Shown here piece after piece: positions 1 through 6,842 of a stretch of 64,000 nucleotides of DNA. The DNA lies in assembly GCF_019802085.1 (NCBI RefSeq), contig NZ_JAHVHV010000002.1, forward strand, positions 248,001-312,000. Reading direction: 5' to 3'. Under the pieces are notes generated by a model. It saw nothing but the letters and a program-made list of their open reading frames with translations, was not told the DNA's origin and made no database searches. Made by a program: the position numbers and the translations under genes. Position 1 is the stretch's first letter; each line of letters opens with the position of its first letter. This stretch comes from Ferrimonas balearica. Its GTDB lineage: Bacteria; Pseudomonadota; Gammaproteobacteria; Enterobacterales; Shewanellaceae.

Positions 1-1049
1 AGGGCGTTGATCCACACCAGCACCGGCAGGGCCCGCTTGGAGTAGGCCTGCACCACTAGGCCCAGGTTGCCCCAGCCGCGGGCGGCGTCGCTCTGGTAGA
101 GCTTCTCAAACAGCTTGAGGGAAAGCTCCAGGCGGTCCATCTCTTCGGCGTCGATGGAGATCCCCACGTCCAGGCTGCGGGCCTGCTTAATCAGGCGCAC
201 CACGCTGTCGTACAGCTCGGTCAGCACCCGCTCCTCGTTGGCCACCTCGTAGCGCGGGTGCAGGGCCGATAGCTTGATGGAGATGGTGGGGCGGGGGGCC
301 TGGCTGACGTCGTAGCTGTGAGCCCCCAGGGCGGTGACGGCCCGGCTGTAGCTGTCGAAATACTTACTGGCGTCGGCGGCGGTCAGGGCCGCTTCCCCCA
401 GCATGTCGTAGGAGTGGGTGTAGCCCAGGGCGCGGTTGTCGTCGCTGTTTTTCAGCGCTTCGCTGATGTCGCGGCCCAGCACGAACTGCTTGCCCATGAT
501 CTTCATGGCGGTGTACATCGCCTGGCGCACCACCGGCTCCCCCAGCTTGTTGACCACCCGGGCCAGCAGGTTATTGGGGCGCCCGTCCAGGGTCTTGTCC
601 AGGGTGATCACCTTGCCGGTCAGCATCAGGCCCCAGGTGGAGGCGTTGACCAGCACCGAGTCGCTGCCCTTGAGGTGGCGAGCCCAGTCGGCCCCCGAGA
701 GCTTGTCCTCGATCAGGGCATCGGCGGTGGCGGCGTCGGGGATCCGCAGCAGCGCCTCCGCCAGGCACATCAGGATGATCCCCTCCTGGGTCTCCAGACT
801 GTACTGCTGCAGGAAGGCGTCGATGCCCACCATCAGCCCCTTCTTCTCGAACTGGCGCACCGAGGCCACCATCTGGTGGGCACTGGCGGTGACCGATTCG
901 ATGGCCTCCGGTTCGGCGGGTACCAGGGGGATCAATTCTTCCAGGTACTGGGCTTCATCGACGCCGTAGTTGGCGGTGATGAGCTCAAACAGGGCGGCGG
1001 GTTCCTGATCGTGGATCGCCGGAGTCAAAACGCTGCTGGCTTTAAACAT
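1..1049 (-). CDS. putA: Proline dehydrogenase / glutamate-semialdehyde dehydrogenase PutA, 5' part
   Basis: The first 349 codons of PutA are present; the rest lies beyond the left edge. PutA oxidises proline to glutamate at the membrane in two flavin- and NAD-dependent steps. The protein starts MFKASSVL and goes directly into the helical N-terminal part and then the proline dehydrogenase domain (TISIKLSALHPRYE near residue 270). The ribbon-helix-helix DNA-binding segment that opens E. coli PutA is absent, so this copy should not repress its own gene. Two GTATAC-centred palindromes sit upstream and suggest an external regulator. The aldehyde dehydrogenase half cannot be checked here. Confidence 0.9.
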   Translation of the reverse strand, partial: MFKASSVLTPAIHDQEPAALFELITANYGVDEAQYLEELIPLVPAEPEAIESVTASAHQMVASVRQFEKKGLMVGIDAFLQQYSLETQEGIILMCLAEALLRIPDAATADALIEDKLSGADWARHLKGSDSVLVNASTWGLMLTGKVITLDKTLDGRPNNLLARVVNKLGEPVVRQAMYTAMKIMGKQFVLGRDISEALKNSDDNRALGYTHSYDMLGEAALTAADASKYFDSYSRAVTALGAHSYDVSQAPRPTISIKLSALHPRYEVANEERVLTELYDSVVRLIKQARSLDVGISIDAEEMDRLELSLKLFEKLYQSDAARGWGNLGLVVQAYSKRALPVLVWINA

Positions 1050-1092
1050 GCGGGGGGTCCTCTTCAACCGCGAGGTCAGCTGTTATCTTATT

Positions 1093-1129
1093 TTGTATAC
1101 AATCCTTGCCGACGGCGCGCACAGTATAC
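1093..1129. promoter_or_regulatory. Two GTATAC palindromes upstream of putA
   Basis: A perfect 10-base palindrome TTGTATACAA lies at 1093-1102, and a second GTATAC core lies at 1124-1129, 29 bases away. They fall 44 to 80 bases upstream of the putA start. TNGTATACNA is the kind of operator used by FadR/FCD-type GntR regulators; that assignment is inference. Confidence 0.45.
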
Positions 1130-1233
1130 CCAGAAAACGTGAGGTGGAACATAGGGGCAGGGCAGGCATTTCGTGGTCTTTCAGGCGGGGCTGGCAAGCA
1201 AAGATGACGACGCTGAGACGGGGAGAGGACAAC

Positions 1234-1261
1234 AAAAAAGCAGGCCCTTGGCCTGCTTTTT
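1234..1261. terminator. Intrinsic terminator after ygiM
   Basis: GCAGGCC and GGCCTGC pair across a three-base loop. An A run on the left and a T run on the right make it usable in both directions. It lies 16 bases beyond the ygiM stop. Confidence 0.85.
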
Positions 1262-1277
1262 CTTGGAGGACGCGAAC

Positions 1278-1865
1278 TTACATCCAGCGGTCGTTCTTCT
1301 TGCGCCGCTTGGGGCGGGGCAGGTAGGCGAGGATGAGGCCCAGGATAAGGCCGGCACCGGCGACCATGCCGCCCTGCTGCATCCAGATAAAGCGCTCGCT
1401 GTTGCTCAGCTTGGCGACTTCCGCCTTGAGCTCGGTGTTCTCCCGCTCCAGGCGGGTCAGCTCGCGGGCCTGGCTGCGGCTCTCGTTGGCGGCGGAGGCG
1501 CTGTTGGCCAGCAGATCGTCGCGCTCGGCGGTGACCGCCTTGAGCTGTTCGCGAGCCTCTTCCAGGGACCGGGTCAGGGCCGGCAGCTGGGTGCGGAAGC
1601 TCTGACCGGCGGCCAGTTGCTCGGTCTGGATCCAGCCGGTGCGGCCGCGCTCGTCGATGACCTGGCTGTACTCGCCCTGGGTTTCCCCGGTGGCCACCAG
1701 GGGGTCACCGGCCTTGAGGCTGCCGAGGATCCGGAACTGGGTGCTCGGACCAGCCAGCAGGTAGATGTAGATGTCTTCCGAAACGGTGTGGGTGGCTTCC
1801 CGTGCCATGGAGGTTCCGCTCACGGCCAGCAGGCACAGCAGAGCGGCAAAAATGCGTTTGGACAT
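1278..1865 (-). CDS. ygiM: YgiM-like SH3-domain membrane protein
   Basis: 195 aa. A signal peptide (MSKRIFAALLCLLAV, probable cleavage after SMA) is followed by a bacterial SH3 domain (about residues 25-90), a coiled coil (about 95-155) and a C-terminal membrane segment (about 163-183) ending in a basic tail (RPKRRKKNDR). This is the architecture of E. coli YgiM and the TIGR04211 family, whose function is not settled. The frame stays open upstream, but the start at 1865 places the signal peptide at the N-terminus. Terminators on both sides make it a single-gene unit. Confidence 0.8.
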   Translation of the reverse strand: MSKRIFAALLCLLAVSGTSMAREATHTVSEDIYIYLLAGPSTQFRILGSLKAGDPLVATGETQGEYSQVIDERGRTGWIQTEQLAAGQSFRTQLPALTRSLEEAREQLKAVTAERDDLLANSASAANESRSQARELTRLERENTELKAEVAKLSNSERFIWMQQGGMVAGAGLILGLILAYLPRPKRRKKNDRWM

Positions 1866-1935
1866 AGTGATACGACCCGTGAATTGGGGGGACCATGCTA
1901 GGAGATCGACCCGTCGCTGGCAAGGCTTGAATCCG

Positions 1936-1962
1936 AAAAAAGGGAGCCCAAGGCTCCCTTTT
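1936..1962. terminator. Intrinsic terminator after pit
   Basis: An 11-base perfect stem (AAAAGGGAGCC with its complement) closes a three-base loop, with a T run on the minus strand. It lies 19 bases beyond the pit stop and ends the phosphate uptake operon. Confidence 0.85.
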
Positions 1963-1980
1963 CGAAGGCGATTCACCCAA

Positions 1981-3249
1981 TCAGGCCATGATGCCCCGAA
2001 TGATGGTGAAAAACAGGATGGAGAGAGCCGCCCCGGCAGGCAGGGTGATGACCCAGGAGATCACGATGTTGCGTACCACACCCAGGTTCAGAGCGGCGAT
2101 GCCGCGGGCCATGCCCACACCCAGCACCGCACCCACCAGGGTCTGGGTGGTGGAGATCGGCAGGCCGGTACCGGAGGCGATCACCACGGTGGAGGCGGCG
2201 GCCAGCTCGGCGGCAAAGCCACGGCTCGGGGTCAGGTGGGTGATGTTCTTACCGATGGTGGTGATCACCCGCTTACCCAGGATGGCCAGACCGGCTACGA
2301 TGCCGACGGCGCCCAGGGGCAGGATCCACCAGGCCAGAGGGGCCTTCTCGGGGATCTCGCCGCCGGCCTGGACGATGGTCACGACCGCGGCCAGGGGGCC
2401 GATGGCGTTGGCCACGTCGTTGGAGCCGTGGGCGAAGGCCATGCAACAGGCGGTGACCACCATCAGCACGGCAAACACCTTCTCCACGTTGGCGAAGTGG
2501 GTTTCCCGGTTGCCCTTGGTGTCGAACTTGATGCGACCGATGAAGCCGCGACCGGCCAGGCCGATCAGTCCCGCCATCAGTACGGCCAGGCCGTAGGCTT
2601 CGAAGGTGGAGAAGTGCAGACCGACGTGCTTGAGGCCCTTGGTGATGGTCACCAGGGACATGATGAACGCCGCCAGTGCCATGTAGAAGGGCACGTAGCG
2701 CTTGGCGTTATCCAGCGGGTTGTCGGTGTCGAAGATGAGCTTTTGCGCACTCTGGAAGATGAGGTAGGCGATAAAGCCGGCAATGGCCGGGGTCACGACC
2801 CAGGAGCCGACGATGCCAGCCACCTTGCCCCAGGCCACCGCTTCGGTGCCTACGCCCACGGCGGCGAAGCCGATGATGGCGCCGATGATGGAGTGGGTGG
2901 TGGAAACCGGCCAGCCCAGCCAGGAGGCCGCCACCAGCCACAGGCCGGCGGCCAGCAGGGCGGAGATCATGCCGTACACCAGCAGGTCCGGAGTGGCGGC
3001 GAAGAAGGCGGGATCGATGATCCCCTTGCGGATGGTGTTGGTGACCTCACCGCCGGCCAGATAGGCCCCGGCGAACTCGAACACCATGGCGATGATAATG
3101 GCCTGTTTGATGGTCAGGGCGCCGGATCCCACCGAAGTGCCCATTGCGTTGGCTACGTCGTTGGCGCCGATGCCGAAGGCCATCAGGAAGCCAAAGAGTG
3201 CCGCGGCCATAATCAGCCACGGGCCGTAAATTACCAGTGCGTCTACCAT
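1981..3249 (-). CDS. pit: PiT-family inorganic phosphate transporter
   Basis: 422 aa, the usual length for a low-affinity PiT permease that imports metal-phosphate by proton or sodium symport. The family's two inverted signature repeats are present: GIGANDVANAMG near residue 26 and AHGSNDVANAIG near 275. The protein is strongly hydrophobic with about ten membrane segments. It lies 40 bases downstream of the DUF47 gene in the same direction, the usual pairing. The shared operon begins behind a Pho box at 4117-4145, so expression probably rises on phosphate limitation. Confidence 0.92.
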   Translation of the reverse strand: MVDALVIYGPWLIMAAALFGFLMAFGIGANDVANAMGTSVGSGALTIKQAIIIAMVFEFAGAYLAGGEVTNTIRKGIIDPAFFAATPDLLVYGMISALLAAGLWLVAASWLGWPVSTTHSIIGAIIGFAAVGVGTEAVAWGKVAGIVGSWVVTPAIAGFIAYLIFQSAQKLIFDTDNPLDNAKRYVPFYMALAAFIMSLVTITKGLKHVGLHFSTFEAYGLAVLMAGLIGLAGRGFIGRIKFDTKGNRETHFANVEKVFAVLMVVTACCMAFAHGSNDVANAIGPLAAVVTIVQAGGEIPEKAPLAWWILPLGAVGIVAGLAILGKRVITTIGKNITHLTPSRGFAAELAAASTVVIASGTGLPISTTQTLVGAVLGVGMARGIAALNLGVVRNIVISWVITLPAGAALSILFFTIIRGIMA

Positions 3250-3289
3250 GGTAAAACCTTGTTAGGAATAACGAATTATTAGGATTTAA

Positions 3290-3967
3290 TTAGGTGCGGG
3301 CCAGCATCAGTTCCAGGCGAGCGCCGGTGCGCTCCGCCAGGTCTGCCAGGTCGCCCACCCATTCGAGGATCTTGTAGAGGAACATCACGTCCACCGGGTT
3401 GAGATCTTTCTCGATCTCGAACAGTTGACGGCGCAACGCAATTTGCATGGAATCGGTGTCGTCCTCGATGAGGTCCAGCTGGTGAATCATCTCTTCAACC
3501 AGCTCCACCTCGCGACCCCGGAAGCCGGTTTCCAGCAGGTCGTCGAGTTCGTTGATGGCCTTACGGGCCTGTTTGACGGCGTCGATGCAGCGGGCCACGT
3601 AAGCGGCAAAGTCGATCTGCATCGGCTCGGGGATCTGCATCTCACGACCGATGACCCGGCCGGCGATGTCTTTGGCTTTGTTGGCGATCTTGTCCTGCTG
3701 GGTCAGCATCTCCAGCAGGTCGGTGCGCTGCACCGGCATAAAGATCCCGGTGGGCAGGCCCATGCGGATCTCCCGCTTGAGCTGATCCGCGTCCCGCTCC
3801 AGCTGGCTGATCTCTTTTTGCAAGCTGGTGGCCTGCTCCCAGTCTCCGGCCCGGACGGCCTCGAAGAAGGGGATCAGACGCTTGGCGGCCTGCGTGGTCT
3901 TGTCAATGTGCTGTTCCAGCGGTTTGATAGGCGACTTAGCGAATACGCCCAGAAAATTTACCGGCAT
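3290..3967 (-). CDS. DUF47 / TIGR00153 PhoU-like Pit accessory protein
   Basis: 225 aa, nearly all helical, of the TIGR00153 family of PhoU-like proteins. Members are typically encoded just upstream of a PiT transporter and are thought to gate it. The start MPVNFLGVFAKSP is typical of the family. It heads the two-gene phosphate operon with pit. The 229-base gap to the divergent CYTH gene holds three Pho-box half sites on this strand, about 150 to 180 bases upstream of the start, implying a leader of roughly 130 bases if transcription begins there. Confidence 0.88.
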   Translation of the reverse strand: MPVNFLGVFAKSPIKPLEQHIDKTTQAAKRLIPFFEAVRAGDWEQATSLQKEISQLERDADQLKREIRMGLPTGIFMPVQRTDLLEMLTQQDKIANKAKDIAGRVIGREMQIPEPMQIDFAAYVARCIDAVKQARKAINELDDLLETGFRGREVELVEEMIHQLDLIEDDTDSMQIALRRQLFEIEKDLNPVDVMFLYKILEWVGDLADLAERTGARLELMLART

Positions 3968-4116
3968 TGCCTTGTTCCTTTATGGAGCCAAACGGGATCG
4001 GCGGGCGAATCATACTCGCCTGATGGCAATTGGCAAGCACCATCCGTGCGGCCGACCCCTATAGTGTATTCGTTGCTGTCCACTTTGCTGAGCGAGAGCA
4101 ATCGGATGCGGATCCT

Positions 4117-4145
4117 ATGACTGTTATATGACAGTTCGGTGACAG
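4117..4145 (-). promoter_or_regulatory. PhoB box with three 7-base repeats
   Basis: Read on the minus strand, the sequence gives CTGTCAC, CTGTCAT and CAGTCAT, each separated by four bases, so the period is 11. E. coli Pho boxes are CTGTCAT repeats with this period. The first two repeats fit fully and the third has one mismatch. TAGGAT follows the second repeat by about 10 bases as a possible -10. The site points toward the DUF47-pit operon. Confidence 0.8.
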
Positions 4146-4196
4146 CGTGACGTTTTTATTTCGCGCGGATGATATTTTGATGAACTTTGGATTGCT

Positions 4197-5090
4197 ATGG
4201 AAGTTGAACTGAAACTGCTTTTGCCCCCGGGATCCCCACAATGGGAGCTGGGTCGCCTTACCTTTCTCGGGCCCTTGAGCCGGGTCCAGACCCAGGCCCT
4301 GGGCAACGCCTATTTCGACACCCCGCAGCTGGCCCTGCGCCAACGGGACATGGGGCTGCGGATCCGCCGGCGGGGCGAGGACCAGGAGCAAACCCTCAAG
4401 ACCGCCGGCCAGGTTGCCGGGGGGCTGCACGCCCGGCCCGAGTACAACACCCCGGTCAGCGGCGCCACGCCGGAACTGGCACGATTTCCTGACACCCTAT
4501 GGACGGTGGAGGATCGCGATGCCATCCAGGGGGCGCTGGCGGTGCAGTTTCACACCGATTTTGAGCGGCAACAGGGGGAGCTGACCCTGGCCGATGGCAC
4601 CCGGGTGGAGCTGGCGCTGGACCGGGGGGTGATCCGCGCCGGCCAGAGCAGCGAGTCCATCGCCGAGCTGGAGTTGGAGCTGGTGGACGGGGAGGCGAGC
4701 GCCTTGCTTCCCCTGGCCCGGGCGTTGATGACCGAGCTGCCCCTGCGCCTGGGGCTGGACTCCAAGGCCGCCCGGGGCTACCGCCTGGCCGGCCTGGCAC
4801 CGCAACCGGCGGTGGTCAGCGAGGTGGCGGATACCCCTGCGTTGTTGCTGGCGGCCTGGCAGCGCAACGAGGAGCGGCTGCTTGCGGGGGAGGGCAGCGC
4901 GGCGGCCCCTCTGGCGCGTCAGCTGGTGGCCCTGGCGGCGCAGCTGCCGGTCGAGTCCGCCGACTGGCTGCGCTACCTGGCGGCGGAGCTCAGCGCCGCC
5001 AGCGAGCCCGAGGCGGTGTTGCTGGAGGCGATAAGGGACAGGCGCTACGGCCTGTGTCAGCTGTCCGGCTTGGCCGGGGTATTGGCCTGA
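4197..5090 (+). CDS. ygiF: CYTH-domain inorganic triphosphatase, short YgiF relative
   Basis: 297 aa. The N-terminus MEVELKL carries the ExExK motif of the CYTH tunnel, and a full CYTH domain follows (about 1-200) with acidic and basic strands such as LRIRRRGEDQEQTLK and IAELELELVDGE. E. coli YgiF is about 430 aa because a CHAD domain follows CYTH; here only about 95 Leu/Ala-rich residues remain, so the CHAD part is missing or heavily reduced. The expected role is hydrolysis of inorganic triphosphate. The 3' end overlaps the convergent channel gene by 34 bases. Confidence 0.8.
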   Translation: MEVELKLLLPPGSPQWELGRLTFLGPLSRVQTQALGNAYFDTPQLALRQRDMGLRIRRRGEDQEQTLKTAGQVAGGLHARPEYNTPVSGATPELARFPDTLWTVEDRDAIQGALAVQFHTDFERQQGELTLADGTRVELALDRGVIRAGQSSESIAELELELVDGEASALLPLARALMTELPLRLGLDSKAARGYRLAGLAPQPAVVSEVADTPALLLAAWQRNEERLLAGEGSAAAPLARQLVALAAQLPVESADWLRYLAAELSAASEPEAVLLEAIRDRRYGLCQLSGLAGVLA

Positions 5091-5842
5091 TCCGCGCCGG
5101 GCAGCTGGGCCCTTAGGGCGCGGATCTCCTCCAGCAGCTGGGCCTGCTGGTGTTCCAGCCGCCGCTGCTGGGCCTGAAGGCGCGCCACCTCCGGCGCGTC
5201 CTTGTCCTCCTCACGGACGAACAGCGAGGCCAAAAAGCCCGCCACCACCCCGAAGAAGCTGACGCCGGTGATGATCACTACGGCGGCGATCACCCGGCCC
5301 TCGGTGGTCACCGGGTAGTAGTCGCCGTAGCCGACGGTAGAGATGGTGATCAGCGCCCACCAGATGGCCGACTCCGCCGATTGGATGTTGGCCCCCTCGA
5401 CCCCGTCCTCCACCAGCAGGATCAGGATGGAGGCGAAGGTGATGATGGTTATCATCGCCAGCAGCAGACTGGTCAGGGTGGTCTCCCGCTTCTGTTGCAG
5501 CAGGGGCCCCAGCACCGAGCGGCTCATGCGGATCAGCCGCACCACCCGCAGGATCTGGAAGATCCGCACGAAACGCAGCTGCTCCACCACCGGGATCGAG
5601 GCCACCAGATCGATCCAGTGGGTCTGCAGATAGCGCCCTTTCTGTTCCGCCCGCCACAGACCGTAAAAGAAGTTCACGATGAAGATCATGCAGATGTAGA
5701 AATCTATCTTGATCAGCAGGCGGATGGTTTCCTTGTCGTTGTCGCTAAAGACGATGGTCAGCACCACGATCACCGAGAACAGCGACAGCAGCATCATCCC
5801 CATTTCCCGGGGGGTGAGAGTGTGTTCGGTCTCCTTGCTCAT
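5057..5842 (-). CDS. Voltage-gated-type potassium channel
   Basis: 261 aa inner-membrane channel subunit. Membrane segments S1 (about 15-33) and S2 (about 46-62) precede an S4-like helix rich in arginine (RFVRIFQILRVVRLIRMSR, 90-108). S5, a pore helix and the potassium selectivity filter TVGYGD (169-174) follow, then S6 and a C-terminal coiled coil (about 215-248) that probably drives tetramer assembly. No RCK domain is present. The ATG at 5842 has GAGGTG just upstream; an in-frame GTG lies six bases earlier. It follows the DUF350 gene by seven bases. Confidence 0.88.
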   Translation of the reverse strand: MSKETEHTLTPREMGMMLLSLFSVIVVLTIVFSDNDKETIRLLIKIDFYICMIFIVNFFYGLWRAEQKGRYLQTHWIDLVASIPVVEQLRFVRIFQILRVVRLIRMSRSVLGPLLQQKRETTLTSLLLAMITIITFASILILLVEDGVEGANIQSAESAIWWALITISTVGYGDYYPVTTEGRVIAAVVIITGVSFFGVVAGFLASLFVREEDKDAPEVARLQAQQRRLEHQQAQLLEEIRALRAQLPGADQANTPAKPDS

Positions 5843-5849
5843 GGGCACC

Positions 5850-6764
5850 TCAGGGCGTGATCAGATCGGCCAGCAAATAGGCGCTGGCGAACACCAGGGC
5901 GCCATCGAGCAGGGCGATGCCGCTGTTGTTTTGCAGTTCCACCTCGCGGCTGACCTTGATCTGCGCCAGCACCACCCGGCGCAGCAGGCCGGAGAGCAGC
6001 AGCAACAGCATCAGGCCGATGATGGACCACAGCAGCCAGCCCGCCAGGTTGGTGACCGGCGCGCCGGGGGTGTAGGGGTTCAAAGACGCGGCGCTGGCGA
6101 TTACTTTGCCGCTGGCCAACAGGTAGGCGCCATGACGCAGGGCGACGGAGCGGTGATCCTGGGCCAGGGCCCTTTGCAGACTGCCCCCCTGGTTGACGCG
6201 GCCATAGCGCCGCTCCAGCACCCGGGTGATCACCACCAGCAGGGTCAGGGCGATGAAGTAGTTCAGGCACAGCAGCACCAGGGCCCCCAGGCTCAGCGTC
6301 TCCATCCAGCGCAGGGCCCCCAGCAGCACCTGGGCGGTGGCCAGGGCCACGGCGGCGTCCACCACGGCCATGGCGATGTTGCCCTCCATGATGAGGCCCC
6401 GCTTGTCCACCTGGTGCAGTGCCAGTTTGTCGTACCACCAGCGGCCCAGCCGGATCAGCGCCAGCGCCGCCAGGCCCATGCCCCCGAGCCAGGCGGCCCG
6501 GGCCAGCGGATTTTCGGGAATGGGCAGGTGAAAGATCCCGGTCAGCACCAGGCACAGGCCGGTGATCCCGCCGGCCAGGCTGATCCCAAAGGCGATGTTG
6601 TCCCGCTCCGCCAACTCCTCCCGGGTGTTGACGCCGTTCCACCAGCCGTGGGTAAAGCGGGCTATAACAAAAAGAACCAGCACCAGGGCCAGTTCCGTCG
6701 CCAGCAGGGGCAGGGGCTGGCCGCTGATCCGTTCAAACTCCGCCAACGCGGACGCCAAGGTCAT
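5850..6764 (-). CDS. DUF350 (YjfL-like) membrane protein
   Basis: 304 aa with about eight hydrophobic helices arranged as two similar halves, as in larger DUF350 proteins. The function of the family is unknown. The chosen ATG has GGAGGAG directly upstream; the frame stays open 17 codons further without a ribosome site. It forms a two-gene operon with the potassium channel, seven bases away, so a membrane potential or ion-linked role is possible but only inferred. It is divergent from glnE across 78 bases. Confidence 0.7.
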   Translation of the reverse strand: MTLASALAEFERISGQPLPLLATELALVLVLFVIARFTHGWWNGVNTREELAERDNIAFGISLAGGITGLCLVLTGIFHLPIPENPLARAAWLGGMGLAALALIRLGRWWYDKLALHQVDKRGLIMEGNIAMAVVDAAVALATAQVLLGALRWMETLSLGALVLLCLNYFIALTLLVVITRVLERRYGRVNQGGSLQRALAQDHRSVALRHGAYLLASGKVIASAASLNPYTPGAPVTNLAGWLLWSIIGLMLLLLLSGLLRRVVLAQIKVSREVELQNNSGIALLDGALVFASAYLLADLITP

Positions 6765-6842
6765 TGCGACTCCTCCCTGTGTCGGTTGTGCCGTGGTAAG
6801 GTGGCGGCACTGCAAAGACGTTAAGGTTTACAAAAAGTTATT

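Noticed and set aside
318-1142. Long open frames opposite putA and opposite most other genes
   Set aside because: They are antisense shadows typical of high-GC codon use: low-complexity peptides rich in Gly, His, Gln or Arg with no ribosome site.
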